A DNA stretch of 64,000 bases from Saccharofermentans sp. GTDB taxonomy: Bacteria > Bacillota > Clostridia > Saccharofermentanales > Saccharofermentanaceae. Shown here in pieces: positions 17,701 to 25,379 of this stretch. The position numbers were made by a program, and so were the translations under genes. The notes under the pieces are model-generated. The model saw nothing but the letters and a program-made list of their open reading frames with translations. It was not told the DNA's origin and made no database searches. The stretch spans positions 1-64,000 of the forward strand of contig JAKSRD010000002.1 of NCBI GenBank assembly GCA_024403795.1. Reading direction: 5' to 3'. Each line of letters opens with the position of its first letter. The stretch's first letter is position 1.

Positions 17701-17805
17701 GGTGATAACGGCAGGATCTTCCTGTGGTCCGGTGTCCTGATTATCAGTGCTGCAGCGATCGGCGGCCTAACGATTGGCAGTAAGAAGAAAAAGAGAAAAG
17801 ACTAA
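14734..17805 (+). CDS. Sortase-anchored surface protein with right-handed beta-helix repeats
   Basis: A 1023-residue cell-wall protein. The N-terminus is a classic signal peptide (MRKLALVLSS, hydrophobic core, cleavage near VFA-DD). Residues about 60-400 carry many short repeats of the GGSITGN / GGGVYL type, typical of a right-handed parallel beta-helix as in pectate-lyase-like and adhesin proteins. A middle domain (about 480-670) with an InlB-like HVNDP / WFDAE segment precedes a Thr/Pro/Glu linker (about 670-845). A final globular domain follows, then the anchor: TPQTG (986-990), a hydrophobic helix and a KKKKRKD tail, a variant of the LPxTG sortase signal. It is probably an adhesin or surface glycan-binding protein; no catalytic residues were identified. 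No clear ribosome site precedes the ATG. Confidence 0.85.
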   Translation: MRKLALVLSSFLIVAFLAPCVVFADDIKVYHIYKETDMLHPDDVSLYLLENDITFESAWAVTGNITIDLQGHNIQGASEGYMELFVVRDGGSLTIKNSTDRDRGTLYVTKLYEFYEQLIRVEKGGSFFLEGGTLKGNADEDCRLVTVNGGHFAMHGGKLCQNKFDGKGGAVYVTDSGSFSMRGGTISDIDATDGRGAVYINGSTFNLYDGRITKNTSEGPAAGVVINDSKSKFYMSGGEISHNTNTSSSNDGMHAGGVAVDEGEFKMTGGSITGNSTNAYGGGVYLDGSSDYPLAMDDGLITDNKARKGGGLYLSDGYASLNGGEISGNTAEEGGGVYVQSGFWGGFDGGTFGGNLVITANKANSLGGGVYLDTSVSMYDIKLGGRVRISDNSGMDCYYNTEPGGTSQGLSIQDDLDTSAENHAWIGICSLPSKFEGSSKGATFIKTDKAENYSVCFFGTNGFEIPVRTADHNFELRYKQNLTCMTLNTDALKDTKGEILSADDYECSYDKQNYTYTVRISHDKDINVDEDGIYVKADSSLTAEANEITLKKSTSSHNDEDKEKIYTFEYVCNNARNINGTDLTHRTVYTVNIIVSDHEVVFHVNDPAYSSKEIPSQIVPDKGKIQKPEYLEDGEWMIGWFDAEDPIDEFDFETPIMKDTLLLGIWIPKITSTPTATPTVTATPTATATPTVTAAPTATATPTITVTPSATATTTPTPDTEPTEQVTPTVTPTSTPEPSEDITEVPDNEPTSVPEPTAAVTEEPTLTPTSTPEPEEEITDTPSLTPTSEPKPTVEVTDTPAISPTVVPDDPEPTVTPTAIPTEKTGFGMTAVHPGRPTATPVPTEEPSVDPDFVPDKTPDHEEVPANGADLGLTSGQMLYIAPEPIQYKMLDGENCSWTKGDADPLVFRSEASYDIFVSVKIDGAEIDSSDYTSEEGSTVIKLLPSYLETLDIAEHTIEILSKDGSARTRFLIKAKTEPAPDKPNTPQTGDNGRIFLWSGVLIISAAAIGGLTIGSKKKKRKD

Positions 17806-17815
17806 AAGTGCGCCG

Positions 17816-18790
17816 TCACTTTGATACTACGTTTCTCTCTTCGCCGTTCATGAATGCTTTAAGATTCTCTGCAGCCATATCTATCAGCCTGATCCTTGTC
17901 TCAACGGGAGTCCAGGCGATGTGCGGCGTGATCACGCAGTTAGGCGCGCCGAGAAGAGGGTTGGTCTCGAGCATGGGTTCAACGCAGACAACGTCTGTGC
18001 CGTAGCCTCCGAGAAGGCCGCTGTCCAGAGCTTCTCTTACGGCTGTCTCATTTACGACGGGACCTCTTGCACAGTTTATAAGGAAGGTGCCCTTCTTGAA
18101 GTGCTTCAGAGTGTCTTCGTTGATGATCTCCTTTGTATCGTCCGTGAGCGGGCAGTGGAGTGAGACGACGTCGGCGTTTTCGATGCCTTCAAAAAGCGAA
18201 GTGCATCTTACGGTCGCTATTCCGGTCTCGATCGAAGTGCCGATAAGCGATGTGTCATGAGGCGTTGCGGTGATGTTCATACCAAAGGCTGAGGCCATCT
18301 GAGCCACGCGCTTGCCGATCTTGCCGAGACCGATTATGTGAAGTGTCTTGCCGCAGAGCTCTGTGAGCGGAGCCTTGAAATAGCAGAACTGCTTCGATCT
18401 GCACCAGTCGCCGTTCATGACGGAATCTGAGTGGAGTCCGACCAGATTAGTAAGTTCAAGAAGGAGAGCCATTGTATTCTGAGCCGTTGCAAAGGTGGCA
18501 TATTCAGGAACATTGGTAACGGTGACGCCGTGCTTTTGGGCGGCCTTGATATCGACAACATTGTAGCCCGTCGCGAGAACGCCTATGTATTTGAGGTCAG
18601 GAAGCTTCTCGAAAACCTCTTCCGTAAATGCGGTCTTGTTAGTAATCGCACATTCTGCACCTTGAAGTCTCTCGATGAGCTGATCGGGTGAAGTGATGTC
18701 GTATGCCGTGACTTCGCCGAGTGCTTCAAGAGCGTCCCACGTGATGTCACCGGGATTGGCTGCAGAACCGTCAAGGATTACTATTCTCAT
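17816..18790 (-). CDS. D-2-hydroxyacid dehydrogenase (hydroxypyruvate/glycerate dehydrogenase-like)
   Basis: A 324-residue NAD-dependent enzyme. The Rossmann fingerprint GLGKIGKRVA, the catalytic arginine in NCARGPVVNE and the catalytic histidine in PHIAWTP are all in place; ATGYNVVD and AQNTMALLLEL mark the substrate domain. The closest match by pattern is the glycerate dehydrogenase group (HprA-like), but lactate or other 2-hydroxyacids are possible. The start chosen is the ATG before RIVILDG because GGAGG lies 7 bases upstream; an earlier ATG adds 13 poorly conserved residues. It converges with the beta-helix gene, the stops being 10 bases apart. Confidence 0.9.
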   Translation of the reverse strand: MRIVILDGSAANPGDITWDALEALGEVTAYDITSPDQLIERLQGAECAITNKTAFTEEVFEKLPDLKYIGVLATGYNVVDIKAAQKHGVTVTNVPEYATFATAQNTMALLLELTNLVGLHSDSVMNGDWCRSKQFCYFKAPLTELCGKTLHIIGLGKIGKRVAQMASAFGMNITATPHDTSLIGTSIETGIATVRCTSLFEGIENADVVSLHCPLTDDTKEIINEDTLKHFKKGTFLINCARGPVVNETAVREALDSGLLGGYGTDVVCVEPMLETNPLLGAPNCVITPHIAWTPVETRIRLIDMAAENLKAFMNGEERNVVSK

Positions 18791-18881
18791 ATTGATCTCC
18801 TCCAAATAACTTTGAGAAGATTTTAACAAAAAAGTGGTAATGTTATATCAGATTTTGAGGCTCAAAAGGCGGTAAATAGAT

Positions 18882-19952
18882 ATGTATGTTGTTTGCTACG
18901 GTAAGTCATCCGACGCCATGACGATCGGAAAGAAACTGATCGAAGAGATCGGCGGAAGACATATTACGGGAACGGAACTCATTACGGGCAGTTTTGTGAT
19001 CGCGGAAGGCGAGACGAATTGTGCGATCGTCATGATCCTGCCGTTGGAACTTGCGATCAAGTCAATGGAAGAGACCATAACCGATAAGACCCGTGATCTT
19101 CCGGTCATTGCAGTATCCCCTGAAGGAAGATACGCTGCGGTTATCAGATCCGGAGCAAAGCCTTACAGCCAAGGCATAAGCGCTGTTTATGCCGCTGTGG
19201 TAAGAGCACTCGGAGATTCCTGTTTCTCAGGCTTTGAGGATAAGACGGGGATCACTTGTGATCTTACGAGTCTTGTATCGCGCTACAACATGTCGGTTAA
19301 CGACGAAGCACTTCTCGAGAAGGTGAACGGCAAGATCAGGAACGGTGAGAAGATCGATGTTTATACGGATCTTCCGATCGTATTTGCCGATCCGGTCATA
19401 GATCCGATGGTTTATTCGCTCCACGGTTATCCGTATGATCTCAGAGAAGAATTCATCAAGCAGTATAAGGCTGCCAAGTCCGGAAAGGTCGAGCCTGCAG
19501 TATTCATCACATGCACTTATCTTGGCGAGGAAGCTGACGACAGCAATCTGATCCTTGTGCCGAAGCTCCTTAATCTCGGAATAGAGATCAAGACTAAGAC
19601 GGATCCGGGCTATTGCCGCCCTGCGATCAGGAAGTCTCTTATCAATCATCTTCTGAATCCGGAAGCTGTCTCCACGGTCGCGTCGTCTTATTCTGCGAGA
19701 GAAAGCGAGATCATGACGGGCATTGCCGAAGAACTGGGCGCAGAGGTGATGTCTTTTGATTCTGATGCCATCTCCAAGACTAAGGTTCCTTTGCAGATGA
19801 CATTCTCTCCTGACCGTAAGAATGACACAGCAACGGCACTTTCCATTCTTGCGGGAAAGAACGGTACATTGATCGTGAGAAGATCAACTTCTACCAGAGG
19901 CCTGGTATTCTCGGTATCTGTAGACAGAGAAAGCATAATTCTGCCTGAATAA
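18882..19952 (+). CDS. Orphan CbiG-like protein
   Basis: A 356-residue protein whose whole length follows the layout of CbiG (cobalt-precorrin 5A hydrolase of anaerobic B12 synthesis). The N-terminal half has the DK..DLPVIAVSPEGRYAAVIRSG block that corresponds to the CbiG N-domain, and the C-terminal half has ILVPKLLNLGIEIKT..., an IRKSLINHLL helix and VSTVASSYSARESEIMTGIAEELG, equivalent to the CbiG C-domain. The conserved core LSGHxGGAN is degraded to RSGAKPYSQG, and the RRGTP and DLK motifs are changed. No other cobalamin gene is nearby. It may have lost catalysis or work on another tetrapyrrole or metal ligand. The identification is by pattern and remains tentative in function. Confidence 0.65.
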   Translation: MYVVCYGKSSDAMTIGKKLIEEIGGRHITGTELITGSFVIAEGETNCAIVMILPLELAIKSMEETITDKTRDLPVIAVSPEGRYAAVIRSGAKPYSQGISAVYAAVVRALGDSCFSGFEDKTGITCDLTSLVSRYNMSVNDEALLEKVNGKIRNGEKIDVYTDLPIVFADPVIDPMVYSLHGYPYDLREEFIKQYKAAKSGKVEPAVFITCTYLGEEADDSNLILVPKLLNLGIEIKTKTDPGYCRPAIRKSLINHLLNPEAVSTVASSYSARESEIMTGIAEELGAEVMSFDSDAISKTKVPLQMTFSPDRKNDTATALSILAGKNGTLIVRRSTSTRGLVFSVSVDRESIILPE

Positions 19953-20064
19953 TCACAAAGAATAAAAACAAAGTAGGTTATAATGGTAATGATGGCCTCA
20001 TGTCATCGCAGATATGGGAATCAGAGTAAATTAAATATTGAATAAGGTTTGGAGGTAATTTGAG

Positions 20065-21198
20065 ATGAGCAAGATCAAAGGAAACAAATTAGTTGCTTTA
20101 TTGATTTCGGCAGGAATGACGACATCGATTCTGGCAGCTTGTTCTATTGATGCCGAAGGCTTCAGAGAAGGCATGAACGAACTCGGTGAAGCACTTACTA
20201 CACAGACTGAAGCTGCAACGACAACGAATGTAGATACACCGGACGAGACTACGGAGGCATCTGCTGAGACAACAGAGCCTGAAGAGACGACACCGGCACC
20301 TACGGCTACGCCGACTCCCTCTCCGACGCCGGTTCCCGAGCGTGTTGATTTCTCCGATTATACGGAGGACAAGCTTCTTTCCGAATTTACCGTTACGGTA
20401 GAGACATTCGAGGAGAGCACACATTCCACGGATAAGGATGATGTTGTTCTTGCAACATTTGCCGGTGAGAGAATGATCATTACCAATGCTCCTTCAGAGA
20501 ATATCAGAGATTCGATCAATCTCGTTGTTGACGGTTTCTATTCTGAAGCTGAGGGCATTTACAAGAGAGTTGCATCCGGAGCTCAGTATGAGTACAACAT
20601 GAAGAAGTCGATCGAGAACCCTTATGCGGTTAATGTTGATTTCGATTATTCCACAAACGGCCGCGCTCTGAGCGTCATCATGATCTACAGCGTAACCGGT
20701 GATACGGAAGACGAAGCAACTGTCATCGACTATGCATGCTTTGATCTTTTGTCAGGTCAGTACATCACATTGAATTCCGTATCCAATGACCCTGCAGCAT
20801 TTGAGCAGGCTCTCAGGAAAGACATCAAGGATCCTTTTGTAAAGGTCTATCCCGCAGAGGTAACACCTGAGGCAACAACTGCTCCGGAGGTTACGCCCAC
20901 ACCTGAAGCTACTCCTGCACCTTCCGGCATTCCGGCTGCCACAGGTACACCCGTTCCCACGGAGACACCGGCACCTACGGCAACACCTGAGCCGACTGTT
21001 GTTCCCGGACCTTCTGCTGATAAATATGAGCAGATCTTCCTGGTACCCGGTGCAGTTGAGGGCGACGTCTACTATGCAACCTTATACGGGATCAAGGACG
21101 GCGAGCTCTATGCGGCAAAGATCGCGATCGGCGATTATGCTCAGTATCTCAACCGTTACGGCAACACAGTATTCTTCTACAAGGTTGAAGAGGCTTAA
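20065..21198 (+). CDS. Lipoprotein with Thr/Pro linkers, DUF3298-like domain
   Basis: A 377-residue lipoprotein: a signal peptide with lipobox ILAAC (Cys about residue 26), a Thr/Glu/Pro-rich stalk (about 50-92), a globular domain (about 95-270) and a second Thr/Pro linker before a short C-terminal domain. The middle contains YACFDLLSGQYITLNSVSND, which resembles the DLxTGkxltLxDlF pattern of DUF3298 domains seen in extracellular sensor proteins such as RsiV; this is a weak similarity. GGAGG ribosome site. It is followed after 3 bases by a second lipoprotein gene, so the two form an operon. Confidence 0.75.
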   Translation: MSKIKGNKLVALLISAGMTTSILAACSIDAEGFREGMNELGEALTTQTEAATTTNVDTPDETTEASAETTEPEETTPAPTATPTPSPTPVPERVDFSDYTEDKLLSEFTVTVETFEESTHSTDKDDVVLATFAGERMIITNAPSENIRDSINLVVDGFYSEAEGIYKRVASGAQYEYNMKKSIENPYAVNVDFDYSTNGRALSVIMIYSVTGDTEDEATVIDYACFDLLSGQYITLNSVSNDPAAFEQALRKDIKDPFVKVYPAEVTPEATTAPEVTPTPEATPAPSGIPAATGTPVPTETPAPTATPEPTVVPGPSADKYEQIFLVPGAVEGDVYYATLYGIKDGELYAAKIAIGDYAQYLNRYGNTVFFYKVEEA

Positions 21199-21201
21199 TA
21201 T

Positions 21202-22575
21202 ATGCTGAGAAGAAGACCGTTAGCTGTACTGATGTCATCTGCCATGATCCTCAGTGCAGTTACGGCTTGCAATGATACCGGTACTAAGACAAGTGAAGTC
21301 ACGGATACTGTTGCCGTACCGACAGTTACGGCAACATCTGCCGGACCCGGTACCGACCGTGAGTCAGGCGCGGATGTTAAGGATGCTGAAGACGGCAAAC
21401 TGATCATCTACGGTTTTAATTCAGAGTTCACGACACTTGCCGAGAAATATGCCGGGATCAGTGAAGACGACTATGAATTCGTGGAAGTCACGGATCTTGA
21501 TGAATATCAGGAGAAGCTTGATGCAGCACTTGCTGACGGTGAAGATGCTCCTGATATCTTCATTTGTGATGCTTCTTTTGCGAAGAAATATCTGATGTCA
21601 GATGATACGATCCCTCTTAAGGACATCGGGATCACAGATGAAGAACTGGACGATATGTTCGATTATTATCTTCAGTTCGGAAGTTGTGACGGTTCCGTCA
21701 AAGGTCTTGCGTGGGCGGTTGCCCCCTGCGGAGTTTTTTATGAGAGAGAACTGGCGGAGAAATATCTCGGAACGTCCGATCCCGATGAGCTTGCGCTCTA
21801 TTTCTCGAACTGGGATGCGGTAAAGGCTTCCTCCAGGAAGGTCAGCAGCGCTTCGGGTTCTACGGTCAAGCTCTTTGCGGGTTTTACGGAGACATACGAT
21901 GCTTATCTTGCTGCGAGAAGCACCGGATGGGAAGTGAACGGTAAGATAAATTACGATGCTCAGGCGACAAGTTATTATGACTTCGCCAAGTCGCTCTGTT
22001 CTTCAGATCTGACTTTCCGTGCGGAACGCTGGTCGGCCTCCTGGAAAGAAAGAATGTCTGATAAGACGGTAGTGACTTATTGGGGTTCTCTGGATTTTGC
22101 AAAGTATCAGCTTGCTTTGGCGCCGGGCGAAGGCATGCCGGTCAATTCCACTACGGGTGATTGGGGCGTTACTTCAGCCCCCGTAGGATATTGTGACGGC
22201 GGCACTTACATAATGGTATCGAAGCATTGCGACATGAAGGCAACGGCAGCTGATATCATCAGAGCCGTTTGTGTCGATGAAGAGAATCTTGAGGAGATGA
22301 TCGGTAACGGCGAATTCGTCAACAACGTAAAGCTCATGACTCAGGCTTCAGAGGACGATAAGTTTGCTTTTGAATGGCTCGGAGGTCAGAATCCGTATGC
22401 GGTCCTTTTGGACAGTTGTCTGAAGGCTGACGCTTCGATCGCCACGGCAGACGATAAGCTGTATAACCGAATGTTCCTTGCGACAGTCGGTGCATACAGT
22501 GAAGGGGCATTCGAGTCCGTGAAGGATGCGAAGAGTGCATTCGAGAAGAGCATCGAAGAAGAACGGACGAGCTGA
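21202..22575 (+). CDS. Extracellular solute-binding lipoprotein (family 1, sugar ABC transporter type)
   Basis: A 457-residue lipoprotein with lipobox SAVTAC and a body typical of family 1 solute-binding proteins: an early strand KLIIYGFNSEF, the acidic APDIFICDASFAKKYL segment that marks the hinge side, GLAWAVAPCGVFYERELAEKYLG, and a VTYWGSLDF segment. It probably captures a sugar or oligosaccharide for an ABC importer. No permease or ATPase lies next to it, so the partner membrane components must be elsewhere. The following gene is cellobiose phosphorylase, which makes cello-oligosaccharide a reasonable but unproven ligand. A good terminator follows. Confidence 0.82.
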   Translation: MLRRRPLAVLMSSAMILSAVTACNDTGTKTSEVTDTVAVPTVTATSAGPGTDRESGADVKDAEDGKLIIYGFNSEFTTLAEKYAGISEDDYEFVEVTDLDEYQEKLDAALADGEDAPDIFICDASFAKKYLMSDDTIPLKDIGITDEELDDMFDYYLQFGSCDGSVKGLAWAVAPCGVFYERELAEKYLGTSDPDELALYFSNWDAVKASSRKVSSASGSTVKLFAGFTETYDAYLAARSTGWEVNGKINYDAQATSYYDFAKSLCSSDLTFRAERWSASWKERMSDKTVVTYWGSLDFAKYQLALAPGEGMPVNSTTGDWGVTSAPVGYCDGGTYIMVSKHCDMKATAADIIRAVCVDEENLEEMIGNGEFVNNVKLMTQASEDDKFAFEWLGGQNPYAVLLDSCLKADASIATADDKLYNRMFLATVGAYSEGAFESVKDAKSAFEKSIEEERTS

Positions 22576-22601
22576 ATCCGATGTGATCTTGTAAGTGATA
22601 C

Positions 22602-22646
22602 GGCTGCCTTGCGAATGCGAATGCAACGGCGGCCTTTTCTTTTTTC
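22602..22646 (+). terminator. Rho-independent terminator after the solute-binding protein
   Basis: A GC-rich stem (22602-22612 with 22623-22634, one bulge and one G-T pair) is followed at once by TTTTCTTTTTT. This is a typical intrinsic terminator and separates the lipoprotein operon from the phosphorylase genes. Confidence 0.8.
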
Positions 22647-22711
22647 GGGAAAGCCCGCGAAAACAACACAAAAAATCTGACATAAGAGATAGATAAATCA
22701 TATCCGCTTCG

Positions 22712-22740
22712 TTTCAAAGCAAATGGCGATAGTGTAAAAT
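22712..22740 (+). promoter_or_regulatory. Putative sigma-A promoter for cellobiose phosphorylase
   Basis: TTTCAA (22712-22717) and TAAAAT (22735-22740) are 17 bases apart, 39 bases before the start codon. No clear catabolite-responsive element was seen beside it. Confidence 0.5.
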
Positions 22741-22778
22741 TAGTAGGTCTTTATTTATATGATTCGGAGGCTATCACC

Positions 22779-25268
22779 ATGAAATTCGGATATTTCGATG
22801 ATTCAAGAAAAGAGTATGTAATCAACACACCCAAGACTCCCTATCCCTGGATCAATTACCTCGGTAATCAGGGATTTTTCTCACTCATCTCAAATACAGC
22901 AGGCGGATATAGTTTTTATATGGACGCCAGACTCAGAAGAATCACTCGTTACCGTTACAACAACGTACCTCTCGACATGGGCGGTCGTTACTTCTACATT
23001 AACGACAACGGTACTATCTGGAATCCGGGTTGGTCTCCCGTAAAGACTGAACTTGATGAATACGAGTGCCGTCACGGCATGGGTTACACCATCATCAAAG
23101 GTAAGAAGAACGGCCTTAAGGCTGAAGTTACATTCTTCGTTCCTCAGAATTATGACGGAGAAGTTCAGCAGGTAGTCCTTACGAACGAAGGAACATCCGC
23201 AAAGGAATTCGCACTTTTCTCAATGGCTGAATGGTGCCTCTGGGATGCACAGGATGACTGCACAAACTTCCAGAGAAATTTCTCCACGGGTCGTGTCGAG
23301 ATCGAAGGTTCTACGATCTACCACGTAACGGAATACAGAGACAGACGTAATCACTACGCTTTCTATACAGTAAACGATAAGATCGACGGCTACGACACAG
23401 ACCGTGACGCTTTCCTCGGAAGCATCTACAACGGCTGGGAGAATCCCGAGACTGTTAAGGCAGGCAAGGCTTCCGATTCATTCGCAGACGGTTGGTCACC
23501 CATCGCTTCACACTACAAGAAGATCACTCTCGCACCCGGTGAGAGCAAGACTCTCATCTACATCTTAGGTTATGCAGAGAATCCCCAGGATAAGAAGTTC
23601 GCTTCAGAGAAGCCGGCAGATCTCCTCACAAGAGAGGAATGGGTCCTCAACAAGGAGAAGGCTTATGCGATGATCGACAAGTACAACACACCTGAGAAGG
23701 TTGCTGCCGGACTTGACGAACTCCGCAAGACATGGGAAGACCTCCTCAGCATCTATACCGTTGATACACCTGATGACAAGGTCAACCGCATGGTAAATAT
23801 CTGGAACCAGTATCAGTGCATGGTTACATTCAACCTCTCACGTTCTGCTTCCTACTTTGAGTCCGGTATCGGCCGTGGTATGGGCTTCAGAGATTCCAAC
23901 CAGGATATCCTCGGATTTGTTCACCAGATCCCTGACCGTGCAAGAGCAAGACTTATCGATATCGCTTCAACACAGCTTTCAGACGGCGGATGCTATCACC
24001 AGTATCAGCCTCTCACAAAGAAGGGTAATGCGGATATCGGCGGAGACTTCTCCGATGACCCGCTCTGGATGATCCTTTCCGTTGCAGCTTACATTAAGGA
24101 GACAGGTGACTGGGGAATCCTTGACGCCAACGTTCCGTTCGACGATGATCCGGAAGGCAAGCATACAATGCTCGAGCACCTGAACGTATCCTTCTATCAC
24201 ATCGTAAACAATCTCGGACCTCACGGTTTGCCTCTCGCAATGCGTGCTGACTGGAATGACTGTATTAACCTCTCATGCTTCTCAGACACACCCGGTGAGA
24301 GCTTCCAGACATATACGAACCCCAAGTTCAAGGCTGAGGGCGGCTATTCAAAGATCGCAGAATCCGTATTCGTTGCAGCACTCTTCACATACACAGGTCC
24401 TGCTTATGTCGGCATTCTCGAGCATCTCGGAAAGACAGACGAGGCAGCTAAGGCTCAGGCTGAGATCGACAAGATGAAGAAGAACACAATGGAATCCGCA
24501 TTCGACGGCGAGTGGTTCCTCAGAGCTTACGATGCAAACGGTGAGAAGATGGGTTCTCACGAGTGTGCAGAAGGTAAGATCTTCATCGAACCTCAGGGCT
24601 TCGCTGTTATGTCAGAGATCGGTAAGGATGTCGGTGCTGACATTAAGACTTTGAATTCCATCGATAAGTATCTCAACTGTGAGTACGGACTCGTTCTTAA
24701 CAATCCTGCTTTCACAAAGTACTATGTTCAGTACGGCGAGATCTCCACATATCCGGGCGGATACAAGGAGAACGCAGGTATCTTCACACATAACAATGCA
24801 TGGATCATCTGTGCAGAGGCCTATGCGGGAAGAGGAGAGAAGGCCTTCGAGTATTACTCAAAGATCGCACCTGCATTTACGGAAGAGACATCTGACATCC
24901 ATAAGACAGAGCCTTATGTTTACGGTCAGATGATCGGCGGTAAGGATGCTAAGAACTTCGGTCAGGGTAAGAACTCATGGCTTACGGGTACGGCTGCTTG
25001 GAACATGGTCGCCATCTCACAGTACATTCTCGGCATCAAGCCTGAATTCGACGGACTCAGTGTTGATCCTTCGATCCCTTCTGCCTGGGACGGCTTCAAG
25101 GCTGTTCGTAAGTTCAGAGGCGATGTCTATGAGATCGAGATCAAGAATCCCGACCATATCTGCAAGGGCGTTAAGAAGCTCACGGTTGACGGCAATGACG
25201 TTGACGGCTGCGTAATCCCCGTTGCAGGTGACGGAAAGACACATAAGGTTGAGGTATTGCTCGGATAA
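22779..25268 (+). CDS. Cellobiose phosphorylase (glycoside hydrolase family 94)
   Basis: An 829-residue cytoplasmic enzyme that splits cellobiose with phosphate into glucose 1-phosphate and glucose, saving ATP. The N-terminal [33 protein letters not shown] and RYRYNNVP are hallmarks of GH94 cellobiose phosphorylases, as is [22 protein letters not shown] holds the catalytic general acid (Asp491). [13 protein letters not shown] near the C-terminus belongs to the phosphate-binding side. Length matches the family (about 810-830). A GGAGG-type ribosome site precedes the ATG. The gene is followed by a second GH94 enzyme specific for longer chains. Codon use is strongly biased like that of a highly expressed gene. 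Confidence 0.95.
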   Translation: MKFGYFDDSRKEYVINTPKTPYPWINYLGNQGFFSLISNTAGGYSFYMDARLRRITRYRYNNVPLDMGGRYFYINDNGTIWNPGWSPVKTELDEYECRHGMGYTIIKGKKNGLKAEVTFFVPQNYDGEVQQVVLTNEGTSAKEFALFSMAEWCLWDAQDDCTNFQRNFSTGRVEIEGSTIYHVTEYRDRRNHYAFYTVNDKIDGYDTDRDAFLGSIYNGWENPETVKAGKASDSFADGWSPIASHYKKITLAPGESKTLIYILGYAENPQDKKFASEKPADLLTREEWVLNKEKAYAMIDKYNTPEKVAAGLDELRKTWEDLLSIYTVDTPDDKVNRMVNIWNQYQCMVTFNLSRSASYFESGIGRGMGFRDSNQDILGFVHQIPDRARARLIDIASTQLSDGGCYHQYQPLTKKGNADIGGDFSDDPLWMILSVAAYIKETGDWGILDANVPFDDDPEGKHTMLEHLNVSFYHIVNNLGPHGLPLAMRADWNDCINLSCFSDTPGESFQTYTNPKFKAEGGYSKIAESVFVAALFTYTGPAYVGILEHLGKTDEAAKAQAEIDKMKKNTMESAFDGEWFLRAYDANGEKMGSHECAEGKIFIEPQGFAVMSEIGKDVGADIKTLNSIDKYLNCEYGLVLNNPAFTKYYVQYGEISTYPGGYKENAGIFTHNNAWIICAEAYAGRGEKAFEYYSKIAPAFTEETSDIHKTEPYVYGQMIGGKDAKNFGQGKNSWLTGTAAWNMVAISQYILGIKPEFDGLSVDPSIPSAWDGFKAVRKFRGDVYEIEIKNPDHICKGVKKLTVDGNDVDGCVIPVAGDGKTHKVEVLLG

Positions 25269-25280
25269 GTTCCGGCTGCT

Positions 25281-25308
25281 TTGACTGCTCATTAGAATTA
25301 AATACAAT
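25281..25308 (+). promoter_or_regulatory. Putative separate promoter for the second phosphorylase
   Basis: TTGACT (25281-25286) and TACAAT (25303-25308) are 16 bases apart in the short gap between the two phosphorylase genes. This would let the cellodextrin enzyme be made independently of the first. Confidence 0.6.
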
Positions 25309-25313
25309 ACAAG

Positions 25314-25341
25314 ACCCCGCCGGCTTAAAGTCCAGTGGGGT
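25314..25341 (+). terminator. Hairpin between the two phosphorylase genes
   Basis: A 10-position stem (25314-25323 with 25332-25341, one mismatch, one G-T pair) is followed by TTCCTTGTT. It could be a weak terminator for cellobiose phosphorylase. Because the predicted start of the internal promoter falls at its base, it could equally be a 5'-end stabilising hairpin of the downstream mRNA. Confidence 0.45.
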
Positions 25342-25379
25342 TCCTTGTTAGAATAAGAATCTGTATCTCGGAGGGTTTT

